Virus record (IMG/VR): IMGVR_UViG_3300028883_000153
Span: 1-20,493 of that record
Length of the DNA: 20,493 bases
Direction: 5' to 3' (one strand)
Source of the DNA: a virus
The notes under the pieces are model-generated. The model was not told the DNA's origin, searched no databases, and saw only the letters and a list, made by a program, of their open reading frames with translations. Position numbers and translations under genes: made by a program. Positions 1 to 6,776 of this stretch are shown piece after piece (position 1 is the first letter of the stretch; every line of letters begins with the position of its first letter).

Positions 1-144
1 TACTGGAATTACCGAGTAGTGCGAAAGAAAGTCATAGTGCTGGGTAAAGAGTGCTTTTATTATGGCGTCCATGAAATATATTACAAAAACGGAAAGCCAA
101 CATCTATCACCGCCGAACCAGTCAATCTTGGTTATTGGGAGTAG
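1..144 (+). CDS. 3' end of a small phage protein of unknown function
   Basis: Frame 1 is open from the first base of the window to a TAG at 142-144, giving the last 47 residues of a protein whose start lies upstream. The fragment begins YWNYRVVRKK and contains YYGVHEIYY and KNGKPTSIT; it is rich in Tyr, Val and Lys. From memory of phage genomes this resembles a short, widespread phage protein family of unknown role, in which a WNYRV motif is followed by a YYGIHEVYY-type motif and then GKP. The match is by pattern only. It overlaps the possible TTG start of the next gene by about ten bases, which suggests translational coupling in a run of small genes. No function is claimed. Confidence 0.6.
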   Translation, partial: YWNYRVVRKKVIVLGKECFYYGVHEIYYKNGKPTSITAEPVNLGYWE

Positions 145-416
145 ATCAGATTAGCGCTGAACATATAAATGATCTCCAGGCTGCAATCCAGGAGATCCAA
201 GAGTTTTCATTACCGCGCGATACCCTGATCCAGTGTGAATATTGCGAATCTTGGGGAGTAGTTGGCTTTAATTGCCCTCAATGCGGAGCTCCCATAGATC
301 CAACCAGATCCAAGCGGATTGTAAGAAGGGAAAGCCCGCGCGATACGTTTTATGCATTGCATGGATCTACCGGCGGGTTTAGGCCTAGTATAGGGTTGGC
401 AGAGGAAATGGAATGA
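135..416 (+). CDS. Small zinc-ribbon protein, function unknown
   Basis: A 93-residue protein with a helical N-terminus (about residues 8-24, rich in Glu, Gln, Ile and Leu) and a Cys4 zinc ribbon: C34-x2-C37, then C47-x2-C50, the second knuckle being CPQCGAPI. Such ribbons bind one zinc ion and usually mediate protein or nucleic acid contacts; the partner here is unknown. The start is uncertain. The only usual start codon in the frame is TTG at 135, without a good Shine-Dalgarno site, and it overlaps the preceding gene. The stop overlaps the next gene's ATG (ATGA at 413-416), so the pair is probably translationally coupled. It is one of four small zinc-ribbon proteins in this window. Confidence 0.65.
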   Translation: MGVDQISAEHINDLQAAIQEIQEFSLPRDTLIQCEYCESWGVVGFNCPQCGAPIDPTRSKRIVRRESPRDTFYALHGSTGGFRPSIGLAEEME

Positions 417-649
417 GCGAAAAAGAAGCGCTGGAAAAGGTTTGGAATCTGCAGCCTGGCGAATTTAAAACGGTGATTATAAAAACGTATGCAGTCCGAT
501 GTTTTGAGTGTGGCCGGCATAAGACCGTAAACAGCGCCAGATCTGCGGTTGATGCGCATGGTAAATTAAGGGAGGCCGGCTGGATATTGAGGATCTTTGA
601 TGGCTGGATCTGCGATCAATGCCTGCAAAAGGAAAAGGAGAGTAAATAA
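413..649 (+). CDS. Small Cys4 zinc-binding protein, function unknown
   Basis: A 78-residue protein with two widely spaced CxxC pairs, C30-C33 (CFECG) and C67-C70 (CDQC), separated by a 33-residue helical stretch ending in GW and DGW. This is the arrangement of small phage treble-clef or ribbon proteins in which a first CxxC is followed by a helix, a GW motif and a second CxxC near the C-terminus. The start is the ATG of an ATGA overlap with the preceding gene, and the next gene begins one base after its TAA, so it belongs to the same operon. I recognise the general pattern but not a named family. A DNA or RNA binding role would be a guess. Confidence 0.7.
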   Translation: MSEKEALEKVWNLQPGEFKTVIIKTYAVRCFECGRHKTVNSARSAVDAHGKLREAGWILRIFDGWICDQCLQKEKESK

Positions 650-650
650 G

Positions 651-1274
651 ATGAAAGGCGTGTTAGGAATCAAGAAAGATAAATCCGGATATGTCTACTA
701 TTTCAATGGCCGAGAAATATACCCCAGGTATATAAATAAAGTTAGGCTGGATGGCGCTGATTTTATTCCATGGGTAAAGGAAATTCATTTGGAGATTGGG
801 GATAATATAACTTACAGCAAGCGCATTGTAAAAACTGAAGCATTAATGATTACTATACGTAAAATGAACATAAACCTATCAGAGCATGCCCAAAGCAACG
901 ATATGCTGGCCAGTATTGATGCCGAGATACATGAAGATTTGCCCGAATATTTTATAAAAATCAATGATAATGCCAATATTATTAAAGGCGTAAACCGGTT
1001 ATTAATCCCCGTTGATGGTTATGATGGATCTCTTTATACCGTTTTACATTTCTATAAATTCCCAGACAATAAACCCAGGACCGCGGGCCATTTCCTCATT
1101 ATTCCAAAAACCCAGCTTTCAGCATTATTGGATTATCGGGCAGGTGATCAGGTTGTAGCCAGATGGGATGGTAAAAAATGGGTTGATGCATTACGCCAAA
1201 AGGTTATAGTTAATTATTATTCAGAGATACCAGGCTGCTTTAATACCGGATTTTCGATAGGAAGGGCAAAATGA
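651..1274 (+). CDS. Hypothetical phage protein
   Basis: A 207-residue protein not recognised as a known family. I place the start at the ATG at 651, preceded by AAAGGAGAG at about 630-638, rather than further upstream at 597, which would run deep into the previous gene. It has many Lys, Ile, Asn and Tyr residues and alternating polar and hydrophobic stretches that suggest mainly beta structure (for example residues 140-160, around IPVDGYDGSLYTVLHFYKF). There is a single Cys near the C-terminus, and no signal peptide or membrane segment. Its stop overlaps the next ATG (ATGA at 1271-1274). GATC sites are sparse in it (two seen), so it may differ in composition from its neighbours. Confidence 0.6.
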   Translation: MKGVLGIKKDKSGYVYYFNGREIYPRYINKVRLDGADFIPWVKEIHLEIGDNITYSKRIVKTEALMITIRKMNINLSEHAQSNDMLASIDAEIHEDLPEYFIKINDNANIIKGVNRLLIPVDGYDGSLYTVLHFYKFPDNKPRTAGHFLIIPKTQLSALLDYRAGDQVVARWDGKKWVDALRQKVIVNYYSEIPGCFNTGFSIGRAK

Positions 1275-1498
1275 AGCACGCTAAAACCGTTTCCGAAAGC
1301 ATGTATATCCTGGAGCTGGTTACTCTCCTGGTAAAGAAGGGCTGGAAATTGATCATAGAAAAAGACAAACACTATGATGATCGATTTCTGGTTACTGCAG
1401 TAAAAGCAGGAGATATATTAACGCTACACGATGTCAAAGAACAGCAGATTGAGGAATCTATCAGGACCATTGCAGAAAAGATCCTTGAATCTGAATAA
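1271..1498 (+). CDS. Small hypothetical phage protein
   Basis: A 75-residue protein starting at the ATG of an ATGA overlap with the previous gene. It has the look of a small alpha/beta domain: an N-terminal helix (residues 7-23, SESMYILELVTLLVKK), a strand (GWKLIIEKD), a second strand with FLVTAVKAGD, and a C-terminal helix ending LESE. There are no Cys residues and no motif I can tie to a family. It is the last gene before the control region at 1499-1606, so it most likely closes the upstream operon. The function is unknown. Confidence 0.6.
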   Translation: MKHAKTVSESMYILELVTLLVKKGWKLIIEKDKHYDDRFLVTAVKAGDILTLHDVKEQQIEESIRTIAEKILESE

Positions 1499-1502
1499 AT
1501 GA

Positions 1503-1531
1503 TTGCATTATAGAAATGCCTATGCTATAAT
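1503..1531 (+). promoter_or_regulatory. Candidate extended -10 promoter for the packaging/structural operon
   Basis: TATAAT at 1526-1531 is preceded by TG one base upstream (TGCTATAAT), a consensus extended -10. A partial -35 element, TTGCAT, lies at 1503-1508 with a 17-base spacer. It sits in the largest gap upstream of the packaging genes, right after a finished operon, so it is well placed to start the terminase transcript. The whole arrangement, including the flanking bases (GATTGC, 14 bases, TATGCTATA), recurs at 6775-6805. The sigma factor is unknown; the -35 match is only moderate. Confidence 0.5.
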
Positions 1532-1570
1532 AATCTTGCTTCTCCTTATCGAGCACGTAGGTTCTTCACA

Positions 1571-1601
1571 GCAAATGCCCTTATTGTATAAGGGCATTTG
1601 C
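1571..1601 (+). promoter_or_regulatory. Perfect 14-bp hairpin in the leader of the ParB-domain gene
   Basis: Positions 1571-1584 and 1588-1601 are exact reverse complements (arm GCAAATGCCCTTAT), leaving a 3-base TGT loop. No T-run follows, so this is a poor intrinsic terminator. It ends five bases before the ATG at 1607 and fills the place where a Shine-Dalgarno site would be; none is visible. A role in controlling translation of the next gene, or in transcript processing, fits better than termination, but neither is shown. Confidence 0.6.
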
Positions 1602-1606
1602 ACATT

Positions 1607-2158
1607 ATGAAAAAACTAATATCAAAGCTGGGTATAGAGTGGGAAGATAATATTATATGGATGCGGGTGGGGGATCTCATAAACTGGATTAAAAACCCAA
1701 GGAAACTGACAAATTACCAGGTAGACCAGATCAAGAAATCCATAGAGCGTTTTGGGGTCGTTGAGCCACTAATTGTAAATAGGGATAATGTTATTATTGG
1801 AGGACACGCCAGGCGGGAAATCATTGGGATGCTTGTGGGCTATGATCCCGATTTCAAGGTACCGGTACGAAAACCAGTTAAGCAAATCAAAGAAAAGGAT
1901 CTGGCAGAGCTGAACATCAGGCTTAATAAAAATACCGGTGGTTGGGATTATGATATTATGGCCAATAACTTTGAAATGGAGGATCTAACGGATTGGGGTT
2001 TCTCCGAGGATGAGTTAACCGGCCTTGATTTCGATGATTTCCAGGCTGGGGAGGATGAAGAATCAAACGAGGATGAAGATACCCAGGATGAGCATAGATC
2101 TCCCAAAATGATTACTTGCCCCAAATGCGGGCACGTTTTCAGACAAGATGATGAGTAA
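1607..2158 (+). CDS. ParB N-terminal-domain (ParB/Srx-like) protein with C-terminal zinc knuckle
   Basis: A 183-residue protein. Residues about 20-95 form a ParB-type N-terminal domain: NPRKLTNYQVDQIKKSI, FGVVEPLIV, then the signature GGHARREI at about residues 63-70. Next come the segment LNIRLNKNTGGWD and a DWGFSEDEL motif common in phage members, an acidic low-complexity linker, and a single CPKCGHVF half-ribbon near the end. ParB/Srx domains bind nucleotides and sometimes DNA; in phages they are often fused to, or next to, DNA methyltransferases. No methyltransferase is in this window. It lies directly upstream of the terminase genes. The ATG at 1607 is chosen because it begins the conserved region; it has no clear ribosome site and follows a strong hairpin. 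Confidence 0.75.
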   Translation: MKKLISKLGIEWEDNIIWMRVGDLINWIKNPRKLTNYQVDQIKKSIERFGVVEPLIVNRDNVIIGGHARREIIGMLVGYDPDFKVPVRKPVKQIKEKDLAELNIRLNKNTGGWDYDIMANNFEMEDLTDWGFSEDELTGLDFDDFQAGEDEESNEDEDTQDEHRSPKMITCPKCGHVFRQDDE

Positions 2159-2200
2159 ATGCTAATTACTTTAATAAGTTGATACTATTAGGCATATTTT

Positions 2201-2575
2201 ATGGCAAGAACAGACAGATATAACGCCCAGCAGGTAGCCGATGCCCTTATAGATAATTACGGGTTTATCTATAAGACCGCTAAACAGTTAAGATGTTCTG
2301 CCCAAACTATTTATAACTATATAAATAAGTATAAGGTTTGCAAAGAGGCCAAGGAAACTGCTGACGGGTACCTAGATGATCTGACGGAATCCAAATTAAT
2401 GAAACTGATTGAAAAGGGAGATCATTGGGCGATTGGTTTGCGTTTGGCCAGATCAAAGCGGGGCTACCAGGTAAACAAAAAGGAATCATCCCAAACAGAG
2501 GTAGAGCTAGAAAATACAGGAGAAGTTAAACGGATCATCATAAAATCTGAAAAGCCTATTGAAGATGCCGAATGA
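2201..2575 (+). CDS. terS: Small terminase subunit (putative)
   Basis: A 124-residue protein with an N-terminal helix-turn-helix: residues 9-20 (QQVADALIDNYG), then YKTAKQLRCSAQTIYNYI, where the AQTIYNYI segment looks like the recognition helix. A second helical region (DDLTESKLMKLIEKGDHWAIGLRL) matches the oligomerisation region of small terminases, and the SKRGYQ segment is typical of the phage family with this order. The small subunit recognises the packaging site and delivers DNA to the large subunit, whose gene starts inside the last codons of this one. The C-terminus is charged and probably disordered. The ribosome site is weak. The identification rests on pattern and on position immediately before the large subunit. 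Confidence 0.8.
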   Translation: MARTDRYNAQQVADALIDNYGFIYKTAKQLRCSAQTIYNYINKYKVCKEAKETADGYLDDLTESKLMKLIEKGDHWAIGLRLARSKRGYQVNKKESSQTEVELENTGEVKRIIIKSEKPIEDAE

Positions 2576-3992
2576 AATCGAATTTGAATTACCCATTACG
2601 AGTGAAAAGAGCCTGGATTTGTTTTTATGGCATGGGCTTAATATCAGGATGCCTGATAAGCAGATCTGCCCCAATCATACTACCCCATGGCACTTTTTTA
2701 CTGATGCTTTCTTTTTTCGCTCTCCTGTTCTGGTTGTTAAAGGGTCCAGGGGGCTTGCTGGAAAAACATTTACACTTGGATGCTTGGGATTCTGCCTTTC
2801 TGTATTATGGCAGGCCAGTGTTACCATTATGGGGGGATCTGGCCGGCAAACAAAGATCGTGCATGATTACATTAAATCATTCTGGGATAGGCGGGCTATA
2901 CCAAACTCTCTCCTGGCCTCGGATCCTACCATGCAAAGAACAACACTGGTTACAGGCAATTATATTGAGGCGCTGCATGGATCCGAGAAAAGCGCAAGGG
3001 GCATGCATCCAAATGTTCTCCTCATTGATGAGGTTGATGAAATGAGCTTAAGAGTATTTGAAGCATCCCTGGGGCAGCCCATGGGTAGTAAAAATGCCCT
3101 GGGATATATACCGGCCATGACCGTTATTGCAAGCACGCATCAGCATCCAGACGGGACCATGACAGAAATATTGAGGCGGGCCAATAAAAAGGGCTGGCCT
3201 ATTTATGAATGGTGCTATAAAGAAACCCTGGAGCCCCATGGATGGTTAAAGCCCGAGGAGGTCCAAGCCAAGCGGGAAATGATGACAGAGGCGAGCTTTA
3301 ACGTTGAAATTGAAATGCAGGAGCCCTCCCCAGAAAATAGAGCTATTGATTTTGATGCAGTAATTTCCATGTTCGATGAAAGCCTAGGGGTATTTGAGGG
3401 GGCAGATAATGAATTATGCGAGATCTCCCCATTTGTAAATGATAAGGAAAGGGCTGAATATCAGACATATTTAAAGGATTGCAAGGCCAGGCGCATAGAT
3501 CCTCATTGGTGCCTACCCCGTTTCCGATTTGTAACCGGTGGGGATTGGGCAAAATCCCAGGATAAAACTGTAATCATTACCATTAGAACAGATTGTAAAC
3601 CAATGCGGGTTGTGGCTTATATACGAGTAAACCGTAGGCCATGGCCCCAGATGGTAGCCTTGCTGGATGAAAGGAATCGGAAATATAAGGGATCAGTAAG
3701 TAATCACGATGAAACGGGGATTCAGTCATTGATTGGGGATTACCTGCATACAGCAAGTAATGGGATCCAGATGATAGGCAGGCAGCGCCAGGATATGATC
3801 TATAATGCTGTTGGGCATATTGAGGATCGATCGATCATTTCTCCTGATATTGAATATTTTAAATCAGAATTGAAATACGTTAGGACTAAAGATATTGAGC
3901 GCGGAGGATCCGGCCACTTGCCGGATAGCCTGGCTGCATTAAGCCTGGCCCTTGTTGGAGTAGGTAGGGAATTTGGTGGAATATTTGTATAA
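2565..3992 (+). CDS. terL: Large terminase subunit (ATPase and nuclease)
   Basis: A 475-residue DNA-packaging motor protein. With the ATG at 2565 as start, the Walker A-like loop is GSRGLAGKT (residues 60-68), followed by an adenine-side region GGSGRQTK (90-97) and Walker B LLIDEVDE (152-159). A coupling motif IASTHQ comes next. The C-terminal RNase H-like nuclease has its first acidic residue at D327 (GGDWAKSQD), a middle NHDETG segment, and a last acidic residue at D454 (PDSLAALSLAL). The length is close to the usual 450-550. The gene overlaps the small subunit gene by 11 bases. ATP hydrolysis drives DNA into the prohead through the portal; the nuclease cuts the concatemer. All key motifs appear intact. 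Confidence 0.92.
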   Translation: MPNEIEFELPITSEKSLDLFLWHGLNIRMPDKQICPNHTTPWHFFTDAFFFRSPVLVVKGSRGLAGKTFTLGCLGFCLSVLWQASVTIMGGSGRQTKIVHDYIKSFWDRRAIPNSLLASDPTMQRTTLVTGNYIEALHGSEKSARGMHPNVLLIDEVDEMSLRVFEASLGQPMGSKNALGYIPAMTVIASTHQHPDGTMTEILRRANKKGWPIYEWCYKETLEPHGWLKPEEVQAKREMMTEASFNVEIEMQEPSPENRAIDFDAVISMFDESLGVFEGADNELCEISPFVNDKERAEYQTYLKDCKARRIDPHWCLPRFRFVTGGDWAKSQDKTVIITIRTDCKPMRVVAYIRVNRRPWPQMVALLDERNRKYKGSVSNHDETGIQSLIGDYLHTASNGIQMIGRQRQDMIYNAVGHIEDRSIISPDIEYFKSELKYVRTKDIERGGSGHLPDSLAALSLALVGVGREFGGIFV

Positions 3993-4020
3993 AAGCATAT
4001 AAGGAGGATGGAGAATAGAA

Positions 4021-5394
4021 ATGAAACTAATTGATAGATTGAAACTGGCATTTTCAAGTAAAGAGGATCTAACGCGCCTAATGAGATCTAGTATTACCGG
4101 CGCTGGATCTGGGAGCCCTGCTTATAGCAGAATCCGATATGAAACCATGGCCAAAGAAGGTTACAGGAAAAACGAATTGATCCATGCTTGCATCCAGAAA
4201 ACAGCAAATACCTCCTCCCAGGTGCGATTAAAGGTATATTCTGACAAGAATGAAGAATTGCCCGATCATCCCCTGGCAAAGCTGATAAAGCAACCAAATC
4301 CACTTATGGGAGAATTTGATTTCTGGAGTAGTGTGATTATATTTCTTAACCTGGCTGGATCTGCAGCGTATGAGGTGGTCAGATCCAGGGCTGGTATACC
4401 AGTCCAGTTGTGGCCATTGCGCCCAGATTGGTTGAAACCCATCAGCACTGATACCGCTTACATTGATCACTATGAATATAAGGTACCCATGCATGACGCT
4501 ATCAAGCTGGATACCAGGGATGTATTGCGATTTACTGATTTTGATCCCATAAACTTTTTCCTCCAGGGCTATCCCCGCATCGCTGTTGCTGCCCGAGTTG
4601 GGGATATTGATAACAGCGCCACTGACTTTATTAAAATGTTCTGGGAAAAGGGCGGGGTACCCATGGGGATCCTAAAATCAGAGGTTAAGATCAATGAGGA
4701 TGATGTTGTAAGGATCCGCAAACGTTGGGCGCAAAGGTACGGAGGATTCCAGAACTGGTTTTCTCCTGCTGTTTTGGATACAGCTACCAGCTACCAGCGA
4801 ATTGGCCTTACCTTTGATGAAATGGGGTTTGAAAAGCTGGATGCCAGGAATGAGGTGAAGATTTGCGAGATCTTTGATATACCGGCCATTATTGTAGGCG
4901 CAAAGATCGGGCTGGATCGATCGACCTATTCCAATTACAAAGAAGCGCGGGAAGCCTGGTGGCAAGATAGCTTAAAGCCGATGTATGAAAAGATAGATGA
5001 TGTTATTACTAATGCATTGCTACCAGAGTTTACCGGAGTAAAGCTGGCATGGGACTTTTCCAAGGTGCCTGCCCTCAAAGAGGAAACCGATAAAGTATAT
5101 GAACGCGCAAACGGGGCTATGGCTACCGGTGCCATTACAGTAAATGAGTACCGCGCTATGATTAACCTGCCCCCAGTAAAAAACGGGGATGTTCGTTATA
5201 TATCGGTTGCCAGTGTTGAGATCCCTACTGAAACCCCGAAAAAATCCATGGAGCGCAAGACCATTGAAGAAGAAGAATTTGCAGATGATCACCTGGTAAG
5301 CGAAAAAAAGTTTATGAAAAAGCTGGAGCCTTATTTTAAAGAGCAAATGAAAAGGATCTTGGATGAAGTACGAAAAGAAACTGGGGTTGAGTGA
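4021..5394 (+). CDS. Portal protein, HK97 family
   Basis: A 457-residue protein matching the HK97-type portal pattern. After a short N-terminus comes YRKNELIHACIQKTANTSSQ, the region where these portals have a helix contacting the capsid. Then follow HPLAKLIKQPNPLMGEFDFW, AYEVVRSRAGIPVQLWPLRPD, an LRFTDFDP segment, and the central PAIIVGAKIGLDRSTYSNYKEA stretch typical of the stem and clip region. The C-terminal 60 residues are strongly charged and helical. The portal forms the dodecameric ring at one capsid vertex through which DNA enters and leaves. The start is firm, with an AAGGAGG ribosome site at about 4000-4007. The 3' end overlaps the head morphogenesis gene by 32 bases. Confidence 0.92.
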   Translation: MKLIDRLKLAFSSKEDLTRLMRSSITGAGSGSPAYSRIRYETMAKEGYRKNELIHACIQKTANTSSQVRLKVYSDKNEELPDHPLAKLIKQPNPLMGEFDFWSSVIIFLNLAGSAAYEVVRSRAGIPVQLWPLRPDWLKPISTDTAYIDHYEYKVPMHDAIKLDTRDVLRFTDFDPINFFLQGYPRIAVAARVGDIDNSATDFIKMFWEKGGVPMGILKSEVKINEDDVVRIRKRWAQRYGGFQNWFSPAVLDTATSYQRIGLTFDEMGFEKLDARNEVKICEIFDIPAIIVGAKIGLDRSTYSNYKEAREAWWQDSLKPMYEKIDDVITNALLPEFTGVKLAWDFSKVPALKEETDKVYERANGAMATGAITVNEYRAMINLPPVKNGDVRYISVASVEIPTETPKKSMERKTIEEEEFADDHLVSEKKFMKKLEPYFKEQMKRILDEVRKETGVE

Positions 5395-5989
5395 TGCATT
5401 TTGGACTAACGAATTTGAACTACTATTTCGCATAGTATTTCCAATCATACTAGAATTTACCCTGGAATCTGCTGATGAAGCCATAAAGAATCTTGGAATC
5501 CTGGAGGGCGGGGTTAGCTGGGATCTCATCAATGATGCTGCTGTTCAATGGGTCCAGCATTATTATTTCGATCTGGTAAAGGATATAACAGAAAGCTCCA
5601 GGAACTTTATAAAAGAGCAAATGGTTGAATGGTTGCAATCTGGCGAGCCATTGAAGGACCTGGAAAAACGCCTGCAGACTAGGGGCATGTTTGGCAGGGT
5701 CCGCGCCCAGATGATAGCAGCAACCGAAACTACCAGGGCATACGCCAGGGGCAATTACATTGCATGGAAGGAAAGCGGGATTGTAAAAGGTAAGAAATGG
5801 GCTACTGCCAGAGATGATAAAGTTTGCCCAATATGCCTGCCATTGCATGGCATGGAAATTGGACTGGATCAGGATTTCAATGCGAAAAATGAGGATGGGG
5901 AAGTAATCTATACTGGTTTCTATCCTCCAGCCCATGTTAATTGCCGGTGTGGAATCAGGCCGGTACTAAAGGAATCTAGCAATGAGTGA
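5363..5989 (+). CDS. Head morphogenesis / minor head protein (Mu gpF, SPP1 gp7 type)
   Basis: A 208-residue protein with the C-terminal signature of the Mu F family: a helical LEKRLQTRGMFGRVRAQMIAATETTRAYARGN segment (residues about 94-125), WATARDDKVCPICLPLHG, and the closing YPPAHVNCRCGIRPV. The Cys-x2-Cys and the final Cys-x-Cys probably bind zinc. Such proteins are present in few copies at the portal vertex and are needed for infectious heads. At 208 residues it is a short form; many family members have a longer N-terminal region. The start at 5363 lies inside the portal gene, about eight bases after AAAGG, and implies coupled translation. The stop overlaps the next gene by eight bases. 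Confidence 0.85.
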   Translation: MKYEKKLGLSDAFWTNEFELLFRIVFPIILEFTLESADEAIKNLGILEGGVSWDLINDAAVQWVQHYYFDLVKDITESSRNFIKEQMVEWLQSGEPLKDLEKRLQTRGMFGRVRAQMIAATETTRAYARGNYIAWKESGIVKGKKWATARDDKVCPICLPLHGMEIGLDQDFNAKNEDGEVIYTGFYPPAHVNCRCGIRPVLKESSNE

Positions 5990-6395
5990 AACGGTAAAAG
6001 GATTGAATAAAGCATTGCGCAAGATCCAGCGTTTATCTGATGGTCCTAAATTGATCAAGAATGCTGCTGATGAAAGCATTTTATTTCTGCAATCCCAGAT
6101 CCCAGATTACCCCCCCCAAAGACCTACTACCTACCGGCGAACTAATCTCCTGGGTAATTCACTGACAAGCGCTAGGGGAGCGAATCAAGGATTATCCAGG
6201 GTTGAGGGAATTGGTAAATCAATCCGCATGATCATTGGGACTGCTGTAAATTATGCAAAATATGTGATTGATGAAAAAGAACAAGCATGGATGCATAAGG
6301 GGCATTGGTGGACCATCCAGCCGGTGATTAGGGAAAAGCTGGGAGGGGTATTAAATATATTTCAGAAGAAATATGATGAGGCAATGAAAAAATGA
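5982..6395 (+). CDS. Minor head/tail joining protein, HK97 gp10-like (putative)
   Basis: A 137-residue basic protein. An N-terminal helical region (GLNKALRKIQRLSDGPKL) is followed by DYPPQRPTTYRRTNLLGNSLTS, then a beta-rich IRMIIGTAVNYAKYVIDEKEQAWMHKGHWW stretch and a C-terminal helix. The order arginine-threonine-leucine strand, IGT-x-VNYAKYV, then a tryptophan-rich loop and final helix is the pattern of HK97 gp10-like or tail-completion proteins. In many phages this gene lies after the connector; here it lies between the head morphogenesis gene and the protease, which is less common. It overlaps both neighbours (start in the previous gene, stop in the next), so it is clearly in the same operon. 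Confidence 0.6.
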   Translation: MSETVKGLNKALRKIQRLSDGPKLIKNAADESILFLQSQIPDYPPQRPTTYRRTNLLGNSLTSARGANQGLSRVEGIGKSIRMIIGTAVNYAKYVIDEKEQAWMHKGHWWTIQPVIREKLGGVLNIFQKKYDEAMKK

Positions 6396-6604
6396 TGAGT
6401 ACAGATCCAGATGCAAGCCCTGGCTATTGCGAATATATCCAGGATCCGCTTAATAAGATAACAACCATCTTTTGTGAATGTGGGCGTAAATTCAAGGTTG
6501 AGGGTATGGCTGGGGCAAGTATATTCTGCCCCAAATGTGGTAAACCCCATTACATAACCCTCTATATAGAGGTTGACGAGGAGGAAAAGGAAAATGAACG
6601 ATAA
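6392..6604 (+). CDS. Small zinc-ribbon protein, function unknown
   Basis: A 70-residue protein with C28-x-C30 (CECGRKF) and C46-x2-C49 (CPKCGKPH), a rubredoxin-like or zinc-ribbon knuckle pair, and a very acidic C-terminal tail. Two adjacent ATG codons (6392 and 6395) could start it. The first overlaps the stop of the previous gene. The last codons overlap the start of the Com-like gene, whose ribosome site GAGGAGG lies inside this gene. Nucleic acid or protein binding is plausible from the fold alone. I do not know a named family. Confidence 0.7.
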   Translation: MMSTDPDASPGYCEYIQDPLNKITTIFCECGRKFKVEGMAGASIFCPKCGKPHYITLYIEVDEEEKENER

Positions 6605-6776
6605 CAAAGAGATCCGGTGCCCGCATTGCAATAAGCTGCTGGGAATTGCCCTAGGAAAATGTCAAATAGAAATCAAATGCCCCAGGTGTAGAGAGGTTGT
6701 GAATTATGGCGTTGACAGACCAAACAGCACTCAAATTATTGCTAAACGAGGTCATAAAATATTTATCAATAGGTGA
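6594..6776 (+). CDS. Com-like zinc-finger protein (Mu Com family, putative)
   Basis: A 60-residue protein starting at ATG 6594 behind GAGGAGGAAAAGG. C9-x2-C12 (CPHCNKLLG) and C29-x2-C32 (CPRC) enclose a short GIALGKCQIEIK hairpin; this order (RCPHCNKLLG, Gly-Lys, IKCPRC) is the hallmark of the Mu Com family. In Mu, Com binds a stem-loop in the mom transcript and activates translation of the DNA-modification gene mom. No mom-like acetyltransferase-fold gene is visible in this window, so the target is unknown. It differs from the typical form in having an extra Cys at 23 and a longer basic C-terminus. A 53-aa gene starts inside its 3' part, and a strong hairpin follows within 80 bases. Confidence 0.7.
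   Translation: MNDNKEIRCPHCNKLLGIALGKCQIEIKCPRCREVVNYGVDRPNSTQIIAKRGHKIFINR

Noticed and set aside
597-650. Upstream ATG start for the 651-1274 gene
   Set aside because: Would overlap the preceding zinc-ribbon gene by 53 bases; the ATG at 651 has a ribosome site and neat spacing.
2179-2188. Possible -10 (TGATACTAT) before the small terminase gene
   Set aside because: Weak -10 match and no -35 at 17 bases; not enough to call a promoter.
2572-3045. 157-aa plus-strand frame with hydrophobic stretches
   Set aside because: Overlaps the large terminase ATPase domain in another frame; Walker motifs show the terminase frame is the real one.
5020-5532. 170-aa open frame on the minus strand
   Set aside because: Antisense to the portal and head morphogenesis genes; no start signal or motif.
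5450-5935. 161-aa open frame on the minus strand
   Set aside because: Fully inside the head morphogenesis gene, which has clear family motifs; no ribosome site and no sensible domain.
6573-6593. TTG start for the Com-like gene
   Set aside because: The ATG at 6594 is directly behind GAGGAGGAAAAGG and gives the normal Com length.
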